64,000 nucleotides of DNA from AP-15 sp963774345. Lineage in GTDB: Bacteria; Pseudomonadota; Alphaproteobacteria; ATCC43930; CGMCC-115725. The DNA is taken from assembly GCA_963774345.1 (NCBI GenBank), contig CAVZFB010000047.1, forward strand, positions 1-64,000, given 5' to 3'. Of this stretch, positions 37,534 to 47,021 are shown in pieces. The translations under genes were made by a program, and so were the position numbers. Numbering within the stretch: position 1 is the stretch's first letter; the number at the start of each line of letters is the position of its first letter. The notes below the pieces were generated by a model that saw only the letters and a list, made by a program, of their open reading frames with translations, had not been told where the DNA came from and searched no databases.

Positions 37534-39057
37534 TCAGCGACCCTGCACCGGCAGGATCGGCGGCAGCGGGTTAAAGTTCAGCGGGGCAGAGTTTTCAATA
37601 TTCTCTCGGCTTGGCAGCTGGGCGGCATTCCACCCGCCGCCCAAAGCCTGGATAAGGCTGGCGCTCGCGACGAGCCGGCTTTCACGGATCGTCAGCGCCG
37701 TTTCGGCGTCGCTAAGCGCGGTCTGCTCGGCGACGATGACGCTGGTATACGCGACGGTGCCGGCCAGATATTGGTTATTCAGGACGCGAACCGCCTCGCG
37801 CGCCGAAACGACGGCAGCGTCTTGGACTGTTGCTTCTTCGGCGAGGATCCGCAGCTCGGCGAGCTGGTCCTCGACTTGCTGCAACGCGGTCAGCACAGTC
37901 TGCCGGTAGTTGGCAAGGTCTTCATCGAAGACCGCAACCGCCGCCTGGACTTGGGCGTTGCGCAGGCCGGCGTCGAATACCGTCTGGGCCAGGTTCGCGC
38001 CGAACGACCAGAATTCGCCGGTTTCACCGATGAGCTTATTCAGCGATGCGGCGGAAGTACCGGCATCGGCTGACAACGTAATTGTCGGATAGAAGGCGGC
38101 GACCTGGACCCCGATCTCGGCGTTGGCCGCTTGCATCGTCCGCTCGGCGGCGGCGATGTCGGGGCGGCGTTCGAGCAAGGCCGAGGGCAGCCCGGGCGGG
38201 ATCTCCGGCACCTCCTCGACGTAATCGGCGGGCTCGATCGTCAGTTCGGCCGGCGGGACCCCGATCAATACGGCAATTGCATGCTCGAATTGCGCCCGGG
38301 TTACTCCAGTCGCGATCGCCTGCGCCTGTGTCGACTGCAATTGGGCCTCGGCCTGCGAAACATCAGATTGCGCTGCCGTGCCGGCGGCATATTGATTTTG
38401 GGTAATGCGGAGCGACTCGGCGAAGTCTTTGGCCGACTGGTCGAGCAGCCGCTTCAACTCGTCTGCGATGCGCAATTGCAGGTAATCGCCAGCAAGCGTG
38501 CCCTGTGTCGAGAGCCGCGCATTGGCGAGATCGGCTGCACTCGCCTGAGCCGTCGCGACATTGGCCTCGACCGTGCGGCGGACCTGACCCCAGAGATCCG
38601 GGGTCCAGCTCGCTGCAACATTATCGCTGAAAAAACTCCCGAGACGGCCACCGCTTCCGACCAGGAAGGACGACGAGCCGGTGCCGCTCGAGGCGCTGCC
38701 GCCGCTGCGCGAGCGCTGAGCCTGGAAGCCAACTGTTCCGGTCGGGAAAAAGCCGGCACGCGCTTCGGCGACAATTTCTTCCGACTGGCGCAGCGCCGCG
38801 GCGGCGGCCTTGAGGTTCTGGTTCGAGATGTCGATGCGCCGCTCAAGCCCGTCGAGGACCGGATCGTTGTAGATCGCCCACCACGCGCCGCGACTGATCA
38901 TGTCACTCGGCTGGCCGAGCTTCCATCCCGGCTGCGGCCGCGCCTCCTTGTATAGCGCCGGTACCAGAGCCCCGGGGCGGTGGTAGTCCGGGCCGACCGA
39001 GCACGCCGAAAGGACAATGGCGCCGGCGACGACGCCGCTCAATGCGGCGGGTGTCAT
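37534..39057 (-). CDS. Outer-membrane factor lipoprotein (NodT family) of RND efflux system
   Basis: About 507 residues. The signal peptide ends in the lipobox LSAC (AGAIVLSACSVGPDYHRPGA), followed by the usual OMF opening. SDMISRGAWWAIYNDPVLDG, LRQSEEIVAEARAGFFPTGT, DYLQLRIADELKRLLDQSAK and the repeat half VFDEDLANYRQTVLTALQQV are OMF/TolC helices. It forms the outer-membrane tunnel of the pump. ATG 39057 overlaps the stop of the upstream pump gene (ATGA), and it is last in a four-gene operon. Confidence 0.94.
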   Translation of the reverse strand: MTPAALSGVVAGAIVLSACSVGPDYHRPGALVPALYKEARPQPGWKLGQPSDMISRGAWWAIYNDPVLDGLERRIDISNQNLKAAAAALRQSEEIVAEARAGFFPTGTVGFQAQRSRSGGSASSGTGSSSFLVGSGGRLGSFFSDNVAASWTPDLWGQVRRTVEANVATAQASAADLANARLSTQGTLAGDYLQLRIADELKRLLDQSAKDFAESLRITQNQYAAGTAAQSDVSQAEAQLQSTQAQAIATGVTRAQFEHAIAVLIGVPPAELTIEPADYVEEVPEIPPGLPSALLERRPDIAAAERTMQAANAEIGVQVAAFYPTITLSADAGTSAASLNKLIGETGEFWSFGANLAQTVFDAGLRNAQVQAAVAVFDEDLANYRQTVLTALQQVEDQLAELRILAEEATVQDAAVVSAREAVRVLNNQYLAGTVAYTSVIVAEQTALSDAETALTIRESRLVASASLIQALGGGWNAAQLPSRENIENSAPLNFNPLPPILPVQGR

Positions 39058-42000
39058 TCGCCGGGTTCGGCAACATGTCCCGCATCGAGGCGCGGCTGGC
39101 CGGGGCGCCAGCGCCGCTGCGCCCACAGGCGGAACCGGTCGAGATAGAGATAAATCACCGGGGTGGTGTAAAGCGTCAACACTTGGCTGACCATCAGCCC
39201 GCCGACGATGGAAATGCCCAGCGGGCGGCGCAGTTCGGAACCCTCGCCAAACCCGATCGCCAACGGAAGCGCCCCAAGCATCGCCGCCAGGGTGGTCATC
39301 ATGATCGGACGGAACCGCTTCAGACAGGCCTCATAGATCGCTTCACGCGAGCTCAAGCCCAGGCGGCGTTCGGCATCGAGGGCGAAATCGATCATCATGA
39401 TCGCGTTCTTCTTGACGATCCCGATCAACAAAATCACGCCGATCAGCGCGATGATGCTGAATTCGGTGTCGGTCACGATCAGCGCCAGCACCGCCCCGAC
39501 GCCGGCCGAGGGTAAGGTCGACAGGATCGTGATCGGGTGGACGTAGCTTTCGTACAGCACCCCAAGCACGATATAGACGGCGAGCAACGCCGCCACGATC
39601 AGCACCGGCTCATTCGACAAGGATTGCTCAAAGACCTCGGCCGTGCCCTGAAAGCCGCCATGGACTGTCGATGGCATGTCGAGCCGCTCGACCGCGTCCT
39701 CGATCGCCTGCTGCGCCTGCCCGAGCGATACTCCCGGCGCCAGGTTGAACGAGATCGTCGCGGCGACAAACAGGCTCTGGTGGTTGACCGCAAGCGGCGT
39801 GTTGCCCTGGCCGAAATGGCTGAAGGCGGAAAGCGGCACCATGGTTTCGGATGCTGTACTGACCGCAGCACCGGTCGAGGTGGCGCCGTGGCTGGTATTG
39901 GCAAGCGAGTTATTTGCTTGGTTGCGCGCAGTGTCGCTGGCGATCTGGGCAGCGGCTGTGGTTGCTGCGCTGCCGCTCGTGGCCGGCGCAGTGCCGGAAA
40001 TCGTGCCGGCCAGCGCATTGGTCGACTGGGTGCCGCTAACCGTGCCGCCAGCGGTGCTGACATAGATGTCTTTCAGGGTTTCGGGAGTCTGCAAGAACTT
40101 GGGGTCGGCCTCCATGATGACGTGATATTGGTTTTGCGCGGCGTAGATCACCGAGACTTGGCGCTGGCCGAAGGCATCATAGAGTGTATTGTCGATCTCG
40201 GCGACGTTGAGGCCGAGACGCGCGGCGGTGGCACGGTCAATAACCAGATCACTCTCCAGACCCTTTTGCTGCTGGTCGAGGTTGACCTCGGTTATTCCTT
40301 TAATCTTTTGCAGCGCGGCTTCGACCTTGGGCGCCCATTTGTAGATTTCGGCGGAATCGTCGCCAAGAAGCGTATACTCATATTGCGCTAAGCTCGCGCG
40401 CCCCCCAACCCGGATGTCGCTTGCCGGCTGGAGAAACAGCCGCGCGCCGGCGACCTCGTTGAATTTGGGGCGCAGCCGGGCCATGACCCGCTCCATCGAC
40501 ACGTGTCGCTCGGACAACGGCTTTAATACAACGAATACGAAACCACCATTGGTCTGGCCGCCGCCGGTAAAGGCGCTAACGCTCTGGACTGCCGGATCCC
40601 GCCGAATGATATCGACGAAATGGGTCAGTTTCTTTTCCATCAGCTGGAATGAGATGCTCTGATCCGCCTGAATGCCGCCGAACATCAGTCCGACATCTTG
40701 AGTGGGAAAGAAGCCCTTTGGAACGATGATGCTGAGATAGATGCCCAGGCACAGCGTCGCCAACAGGCTCAGCATCACGAGCGAGGGCCACTGCAGCGCT
40801 TGGCGCAGGGTACGATCGTACAGTCCGAGGACCGCCACAAAGGTGCGCTCGCTCGCCCGGTACAGCTTGCCGGGTTTGTGCTCACGCGGGTCGCCGAGCA
40901 CATACGCGCACATCATCGGTGTCGTGCTCAGTGAAATAGCGAGGGAAATCGCGATCGCGACTGACAAGGTCATTGCGAACTCGCGAAACAGCCGGCCAAC
41001 GATACCGCCCATCAGAAGGATCGGGGCAAAGACCGCGATCAGTGACAGGCTCATCGACAGCACGGTGAAGCTGACTTCGCCCGCGCCTTGCAGCGCTGCT
41101 TGCATCCTGGGCATGCCGGCTTCCATGTGCCGGGTGACGTTCTCGAGAACGACGATCGCATCATCGACGACGAAGCCGGTCGAAATCGTCAACGCCATCA
41201 GCGAGAGGTTGTCGAGGCTGTAACCCAAAAAATACATGACCCCGAAGGTGCCGATCAGGGAAACCGGCACTGCCACACTCGGGATCAAGGTCGCGCGCAC
41301 GCTGCGCAGGAACGCGAAGACGACGAGCACGACAAGAATTATCGCGATGATCAGGGTGCGCTCGACGTCGTGCAGCGAGGAGCGGATCGTGATCGTCCGG
41401 TCCAATGTCAATGTGACTTCGATGGCGCTCGGGATCGAAGCCTCGAGTTGCGGTAAGATCGCTTTGACACGATCGACTGTGTCGATGATGTTGGCGCCGG
41501 GTTGTTTGTAAAGAAAGACCAGAACAGCCGGTTTGCCGTTGGCGAGTCCTTGGTTCCTTATATTCTCGACCGAGTCCTTGACTTCGGCAACATCGGTCAG
41601 GCGCACCGGCGACCCATTGCGGTAGGCGATCACCAGCGGCCGGTAGTCGGCCGCATGACTGGCTTGGTCGTTGGTATAGATCTGAAATCGACGGTTGCCG
41701 TCTTCCAGCGCGCCCTTGGGACTGTGGGCATTGGCCGAGGCGAGCGCCGCGCGCACGTCCTCAAGCCCGATCCCATATTTGAAAAGCGCCAGAGGGTTGA
41801 GCTCGACCCGCACCGCCGGCAACGAGCTGCCACTGATCACCACCTGCCCGATGCCGTCGATCTGCGACAATGCCTGCTGCATGACCGTCGAAGCCGCATC
41901 ATAAATCTGGCCGCGGGTCAGCGTCGCCGAGGTCATCGCCAGGATCGCGATCGGAGCGTCGGCCGGGTTGACTTTGCGGTAGGTCGGGTTCTGGCGCAGG

Positions 42001-42365
42001 CTGGTCGGAAGATCGGCGCGTGCAGCGTTGATCGCGGCCTGAACATCACGCGCGGCCCCGTCGATATTCCGGTTGAGATTGAATTGCAACGTGATGCGCG
42101 TCGTATTGACGGTGCTCGATGAGGTCATCTGAGTGACATCGGCGATGACGCCGAGATGGCGTTCGAGCGGCGTCGCCACAGTCGTAGCCATCGTATCGGG
42201 ACTGCCGCCCGGCATCGTCGCAAAAACAGAGATGGTCGGAAAATCGACCTGCGGCAGTGGCGCCACCGGCAGCTTCGTGAAAGCGAAGATTCCGGCCAAT
42301 GCGATCCCGATCGTCAGCAAAGTCGTCGCGACCGGCCGCCTGATGAACGGCGCAGACGGGTTCAC
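39054..42365 (-). CDS. mdtC: RND efflux permease, MdtC-like
   Basis: About 1103 residues with twelve predicted spans in the RND pattern. N-terminal FIRRPVATTLLTIGIALAGI and LPQVDFPTISVFATMPGGSP begin the porter domain. The proton-relay aspartates sit in FVVDDAIVVLENVTRHMEAG. A low-complexity Ala/Thr/Ser-rich segment (~GTISGTAPATSGSAATTAAA to ~TGAAVSTASETM) lies inside the second periplasmic half and is unusual in length. GTG 42365 overlaps the previous stop (GTGA). It pairs with the next-upstream permease as an MdtB/MdtC heterotrimer. Confidence 0.93.
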   Translation of the reverse strand: MNPSAPFIRRPVATTLLTIGIALAGIFAFTKLPVAPLPQVDFPTISVFATMPGGSPDTMATTVATPLERHLGVIADVTQMTSSSTVNTTRITLQFNLNRNIDGAARDVQAAINAARADLPTSLRQNPTYRKVNPADAPIAILAMTSATLTRGQIYDAASTVMQQALSQIDGIGQVVISGSSLPAVRVELNPLALFKYGIGLEDVRAALASANAHSPKGALEDGNRRFQIYTNDQASHAADYRPLVIAYRNGSPVRLTDVAEVKDSVENIRNQGLANGKPAVLVFLYKQPGANIIDTVDRVKAILPQLEASIPSAIEVTLTLDRTITIRSSLHDVERTLIIAIILVVLVVFAFLRSVRATLIPSVAVPVSLIGTFGVMYFLGYSLDNLSLMALTISTGFVVDDAIVVLENVTRHMEAGMPRMQAALQGAGEVSFTVLSMSLSLIAVFAPILLMGGIVGRLFREFAMTLSVAIAISLAISLSTTPMMCAYVLGDPREHKPGKLYRASERTFVAVLGLYDRTLRQALQWPSLVMLSLLATLCLGIYLSIIVPKGFFPTQDVGLMFGGIQADQSISFQLMEKKLTHFVDIIRRDPAVQSVSAFTGGGQTNGGFVFVVLKPLSERHVSMERVMARLRPKFNEVAGARLFLQPASDIRVGGRASLAQYEYTLLGDDSAEIYKWAPKVEAALQKIKGITEVNLDQQQKGLESDLVIDRATAARLGLNVAEIDNTLYDAFGQRQVSVIYAAQNQYHVIMEADPKFLQTPETLKDIYVSTAGGTVSGTQSTNALAGTISGTAPATSGSAATTAAAQIASDTARNQANNSLANTSHGATSTGAAVSTASETMVPLSAFSHFGQGNTPLAVNHQSLFVAATISFNLAPGVSLGQAQQAIEDAVERLDMPSTVHGGFQGTAEVFEQSLSNEPVLIVAALLAVYIVLGVLYESYVHPITILSTLPSAGVGAVLALIVTDTEFSIIALIGVILLIGIVKKNAIMMIDFALDAERRLGLSSREAIYEACLKRFRPIMMTTLAAMLGALPLAIGFGEGSELRRPLGISIVGGLMVSQVLTLYTTPVIYLYLDRFRLWAQRRWRPGQPRLDAGHVAEPGE

Positions 42366-45300
42366 CGCAGCGCGCTCTCCGGCGCAGCCCTGCCACCGCT
42401 CGTGCTCCGGCGGACCCACTCGCCCAGCCGGTCGAAGCCGAGATAAATGACCGGGGTCGTAAACAAGGTCAGCAACTGGCTGACGATCAGCCCGCCAACA
42501 ATCGTCACGCCCAGAGGGCGGCGCAGCTCCGAGCCCACCCCGGTGCCGAGCATCAGCGGCAGGGCCGCAAATATCGCCGCCATCGTCGTCATCAGGATTG
42601 GCCGGAAGCGTAACAGGCAGGCCTGATGGATCGCCTCGCGCGGTGTCTTCCCTTCGTTGCGCTCGGCGTCCAGGGCAAAGTCGACCATCATGATCGCATT
42701 CTTTTTGACAATGCCGATCAGCAGGATGATGCCAATAATGGCGATCACGCTCAGATCACTGCCAACGATCATCAACGCCAATAGAGCGCCGACCCCGGCC
42801 GAAGGCAGAGTCGAAAGGATCGTGATCGGGTGAATGAAGCTCTCGTAGAGCACGCCCAACACGATGTACATCGCGATGATCGCCGCGATGATCAGGATCA
42901 GCTCGTTGCCAAGTGCTGCCTGAAAGGCCAGCGCGGCGCCTTGGAACACGGTGATCATGCTGTCTGGCAGCCGGATCCCCTTTTCGGCCTGCTGTATGGC
43001 ATCGACTGCCTCGCCTAGCGAGGCGCCGGGCGCCAGATTGAACGACACCGTCGTCGATGGGAACTGCCCGAGATGATCGATCTCCAGCGGTGCCGTCTGC
43101 TCCTGGACCTGCGCGATCGTGGACAGCGGGACCTGACCGTTTGCCGCGGTCGACGACGGCAGGTAGATCGTTCCCAGGGAGTTCAAGGATTGCTGCTGCA
43201 GCGGATCCGCCTCGAGGATCACCCGATACTGGTTCGACTGGGTAAAGATCGTCGAAACGATGCGCTGGCCGTAGGAATCATAGAGCGCATTGTCAACGGT
43301 TGCCGGGGTGATCCCAAAGCGCCCCGCGGTCGGACGATCGATTTGGACATATGCCGAAAGGCCGTTCTGCGAAAAGGTACTGCCGACATCCTCGATCTGC
43401 GGGATTTGTTCCAGCCGCTGCATCAATTTCGGGACCCAAATTGCGAACTCGGCCGAATTGGCGTCTTCGAGCACGAATTGGTACTGGGATCGGCTGACCG
43501 TCGCGTCGATCGTCAAATCCTGTACCGGCTGCATATAGAGCGTGATCCCGTCGACTTTTGCGGTCTCTCTCTCCAGTCGCCGGATAATGTCGCTCGCCGA
43601 GCTTCGACGCTGATCGCGCGGCTTCAGGTTGATCAGAAAACGGCCGCTGTTGAGGGTCGTGTTGGTGCCGTCAACGCCAATGAAGGACGTGAGGGTGTCA
43701 ACATCGGGATCGTCGAGAACCACTGCCGCCAATGCCTGCTGGCGACTGGACATTGCGGCGAAAGACACCGAGGGCGAGGCCACCGAAATGCCCTGGATCA
43801 GGCCGGTATCCTGTACCGGAAAGAAGCCCTTCGGAATCACGATGTAGAGCAGCACGGTCAGGACGAGGGTGGCGACAGCCACCAGCAGGGTCATCGGCTG
43901 ATGATCGAGCACCCAGTTCAACACCCGGCCGTATCGGGCGATCAGCGCATCAAACCATTCTCCACTCTTGCGCGCGATCCACCACATTTCCGATGGCCGC
44001 TGGCGGCGTAGGATCTTGGCGCACATCATCGGCACCAGGGTCAGCGCCACCACCGCGGAAATGACGATGGTGACGGCCAGGGTGATGGCAAACTCGCGAA
44101 ACAACCGGCCGACCACGTCGGGCATAAACAGCAGCGGAATCAGCACCGCGATCAGCGAGATCGTCAGCGAGATAATCGTAAACCCGATCTGCGCCGAACC
44201 CTTCAACGCTGCTTGCAGTGGCGGGTCACCGGCCTCGATATATCGCGATATGTTCTCGATCATCACGATCGCGTCGTCGACCACAAAGCCGGTCGCGATT
44301 GTCAGCGCCATCAGCGACAGATTGTTCAGGCTGAACCCGGCCAGATACATGAAGGCCAGCGTGCCGACGAGTGAAAGCGGCACCGAGAGGCTCGGGATCA
44401 GGGTCGCGGACGGGCTGCGCAGAAATAGGAAAATCACGGCGACGACCAGCACAACCGCAAGTCCGAGCTCGAATTCGACATCGGCGACCGAGGCCCTGAT
44501 CGTCGTGGTGCGATCGGTCACGACTTCGACGTTGACCGCCGCAGGAAGCCCCGCTTTGAGCGCGGGCAGCAGTGACTTGATCCTGTCGACAACGGCGATG
44601 ACATTGGCATTGGGCTGGCGCTGGACATTGACGATGATTGCCGGCTCGGTGTTGACCCAGGCGGCGAGCTTGGTGTTCTCGGCGGCATTCTCGGCATGGG
44701 CGACATCGGAGAGCATGACCGGCGCGCCGTTCCGATAGGCGACGACCAGATCGTTATATTCAGAGGCCTTTTTGATCTGGTCATTAGCGTTGATCGTGTA
44801 GGCTCGGCTCGGCCCGTCGAAATTGCCTTTGGGGGTGTTGACGTTGGCATTGGCCAGGGTCGTCCGCAGATTGTCGATGTTGAGCCCATAAGCGGCGAGC
44901 TGCAGATTGTTCGCCTGGATGCGCACCGCCGGGCGGTTGCCGCCGCTGATGCTGACCAGGCCGACGCCGGGCAGTTGTGAGATCTTCTGCGCGAGGCGGG
45001 TGTCGGCGAGGTCCTCCAACTCGGTCAGGGGCATTGTCTTCGAGGTCAATGCCAGGGTCAGGATCGGCGCGTCGGCTGGGTTGACCTTGGCGTAGATCGG
45101 CGGCGCCGGCAGATCCGAGGGCAGTAGATTACCCGCCGCGTTGATCGCCTGTTGGACTTCCTGCTCGGCCACATCGAGACTGAGATCGAGGCTGAACTGC
45201 AGGGTGATGACAGAGGCCCCGGCCGAACTCGTCGAGGACATCTGGTTGAGCCCGGGCATCTGGCCGAACTGCACTTCGAGCGGCGCGGTAACCGAGGAAG

Positions 45301-45478
45301 TCATCACATCGGGGCTGGCCCCGGGATAGAACGTCTGCACCTGGATCGTCGGATAATCGACCTCGGGCAACGCCGAAAGCGGCAGAAACCGATAGGCGAA
45401 CAGCCCGACCAGCATAATCGCCGCCATCAGCAGCGTCGTCGCGACCGGGCGCAGAATGAACAGACGAGACGGGCTCAT
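42362..45478 (-). CDS. mdtB: RND efflux permease, MdtB-like
   Basis: A 1038-residue pump subunit, full family length. Start SPSRLFILRPVATTLLMAAI with LPEVDYPTIQVQTFYPGASP; the relay aspartates are in FVVDDAIVMIENISRYIEAG; C-terminal half FIHPITILSTLPSAGVGALL and IIGIILLIGIVKKNAIMMVD. MdtBC-type pumps export bile-salt-like compounds and various drugs using proton motive force. The substrate here is not known. It overlaps both neighbours by 4 nt. Confidence 0.95.
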   Translation of the reverse strand: MSPSRLFILRPVATTLLMAAIMLVGLFAYRFLPLSALPEVDYPTIQVQTFYPGASPDVMTSSVTAPLEVQFGQMPGLNQMSSTSSAGASVITLQFSLDLSLDVAEQEVQQAINAAGNLLPSDLPAPPIYAKVNPADAPILTLALTSKTMPLTELEDLADTRLAQKISQLPGVGLVSISGGNRPAVRIQANNLQLAAYGLNIDNLRTTLANANVNTPKGNFDGPSRAYTINANDQIKKASEYNDLVVAYRNGAPVMLSDVAHAENAAENTKLAAWVNTEPAIIVNVQRQPNANVIAVVDRIKSLLPALKAGLPAAVNVEVVTDRTTTIRASVADVEFELGLAVVLVVAVIFLFLRSPSATLIPSLSVPLSLVGTLAFMYLAGFSLNNLSLMALTIATGFVVDDAIVMIENISRYIEAGDPPLQAALKGSAQIGFTIISLTISLIAVLIPLLFMPDVVGRLFREFAITLAVTIVISAVVALTLVPMMCAKILRRQRPSEMWWIARKSGEWFDALIARYGRVLNWVLDHQPMTLLVAVATLVLTVLLYIVIPKGFFPVQDTGLIQGISVASPSVSFAAMSSRQQALAAVVLDDPDVDTLTSFIGVDGTNTTLNSGRFLINLKPRDQRRSSASDIIRRLERETAKVDGITLYMQPVQDLTIDATVSRSQYQFVLEDANSAEFAIWVPKLMQRLEQIPQIEDVGSTFSQNGLSAYVQIDRPTAGRFGITPATVDNALYDSYGQRIVSTIFTQSNQYRVILEADPLQQQSLNSLGTIYLPSSTAANGQVPLSTIAQVQEQTAPLEIDHLGQFPSTTVSFNLAPGASLGEAVDAIQQAEKGIRLPDSMITVFQGAALAFQAALGNELILIIAAIIAMYIVLGVLYESFIHPITILSTLPSAGVGALLALMIVGSDLSVIAIIGIILLIGIVKKNAIMMVDFALDAERNEGKTPREAIHQACLLRFRPILMTTMAAIFAALPLMLGTGVGSELRRPLGVTIVGGLIVSQLLTLFTTPVIYLGFDRLGEWVRRSTSGGRAAPESALR

Positions 45479-46836
45479 TGCGCGGGCTGGTGTCCGCCTC
45501 CGTGGCCCTTGCCCTGGCGCCGGGTATGAGGCCCAGAGCCGTTGGCCGCCCTGCCGGAAGCGTCGGCCCCGCCCCCGCCAGCCGAAACGAGCGTAACCTT
45601 GGCCCCGTCCTTCAGCCGGTCGGCGCCATCGTCGACGACGCTCTGGCCGGCTTGCAGCCCCGAGAGGATCACGACGCGCTGACCGTCGGTCGGGCCGAGC
45701 TTTACCTTCTGCACCGACACCGTGTTACCGGGCTTGACCAGATAGACAAAAATGCCGGGGGCGCCGCGTTGGATCGCCGAGCTCGGGACGATATTCACGC
45801 CCTGCAGTGTCTCGACCAACAGCTTGATGTTGACGAACTGGTTGGGAAACAGGCTCTCGTCTGGGTTGTCGAATATTGCCCGAAGCTTGACCGTACCGGT
45901 CGTGGTGTCGATCTGATTGTCGATCGTGTCGAGTTTGCCGACTGCGAGCTGGGTCGCTCCGGTACGATCGTAGGCGGTGGTGGGCAATGTTGCACCCGCG
46001 TGCCACTGTTTCAGCACCTCGGGCAAATTGTCCTCGGGCAGGGTGAAGATGACGGATATCGGCTGCAGCTGGGTGACGATGACGATACCGTTGGCATCGC
46101 TGGTTTGCACGTAATTGCCTGGGTCGACCTGGCGCAAGCCGACCCGGCCTGTAACCGGCGAGATGATATGGGTATAGGTCAGGTTGAGCTTTTGGGCGTC
46201 GATTTGGGCCTGATCCAACATGATCTGGGCCCGATCCTGGCCAACGGTCGCTACTTGGGTATCGCGCGTCTGCGTCGCGATCGAATTTTGAGCGACGAGA
46301 GTGTTGTACCGCTTCAGGTCGAGCTCAGCGTTCTTCAAGGTTGCCTGGTCCTTGGCGAGCTGGGCCTGAGCCTGATCGAGCGCCACCTGGTAGGGGCGCG
46401 GGTCGATCTGGGCTAGAAAGTCTCCCCTTTTTACGTGCTGGCCTTCCTGGAACGCGACAGACATCAGGTAGCCGTTGATTTGGGTCTTGACCGTAACCAC
46501 GGCCAACGGGGTGACGGTGCCGAGCCCGCTCAAGGTGACCGGCATATCGCCTTGTTGAACCGTCGCCGTACCAACTGGCACCGGACCGCCGGAAGCGGCG
46601 CGCCCACCCGGGCTCGGTTGTCTGCCGGGCCGCGGCAAGTACCACACTGCCGCCCCGACGATCGCTGCCACCAGCAGCAACCAAAGGATCGGCCGTAGCC
46701 GCGACCGGCGGCGCCCTGTCCTCGGGGAAATTTCCCTCGGCGGGGCGGCGGGTTCCTCGCTCCCCGGACCGAATACGTCGCCAGGCTCTCTCGCCCGTCT
46801 CGGTGGAGCTTCGATATCGCTGCGCTGGTCGTCCAT
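45475..46836 (-). CDS. mdtA: RND efflux periplasmic adaptor (MdtA-like)
   Basis: A 453-residue membrane-fusion protein: one N-terminal span (LRPILWLLLVAAIVGAAVWY), biotinyl-lipoyl halves (VTVKTQINGYLMSVAFQEGQ and HIISPVTGRVGLRQVDPGNY), an alpha-hairpin (ALDQAQAQLAKDQATLKNAE) and a beta-barrel/MP domain with FPNQFVNIKLLVETLQGVNI. It links the inner-membrane pump to the outer-membrane factor. First gene of the operon; its TGA overlaps the ATG of the next gene. The Gly/His-rich C terminus (GKGHGGGHQPAQ) is a small oddity. Confidence 0.95.
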   Translation of the reverse strand: MDDQRSDIEAPPRRAREPGDVFGPGSEEPAAPPREISPRTGRRRSRLRPILWLLLVAAIVGAAVWYLPRPGRQPSPGGRAASGGPVPVGTATVQQGDMPVTLSGLGTVTPLAVVTVKTQINGYLMSVAFQEGQHVKRGDFLAQIDPRPYQVALDQAQAQLAKDQATLKNAELDLKRYNTLVAQNSIATQTRDTQVATVGQDRAQIMLDQAQIDAQKLNLTYTHIISPVTGRVGLRQVDPGNYVQTSDANGIVIVTQLQPISVIFTLPEDNLPEVLKQWHAGATLPTTAYDRTGATQLAVGKLDTIDNQIDTTTGTVKLRAIFDNPDESLFPNQFVNIKLLVETLQGVNIVPSSAIQRGAPGIFVYLVKPGNTVSVQKVKLGPTDGQRVVILSGLQAGQSVVDDGADRLKDGAKVTLVSAGGGGADASGRAANGSGPHTRRQGKGHGGGHQPAQ

Positions 46837-47021
46837 CGTCGTCGAGCGAAAACCTCACCAAGGCGAGCTTAGCAAGCCCGCAACCGCGCGTCTCCTGCGC
46901 CGCGGTAGCCGATTATAGGCCGCCCCGGCACGTGGCATCCCGGCGCGGGCAAAGCCCCTTTCGTCTCACTGCCCTATCGTCTCAAATGGGATATCGCAAC
47001 TCGGACGGTCGAGGTCGGGTC

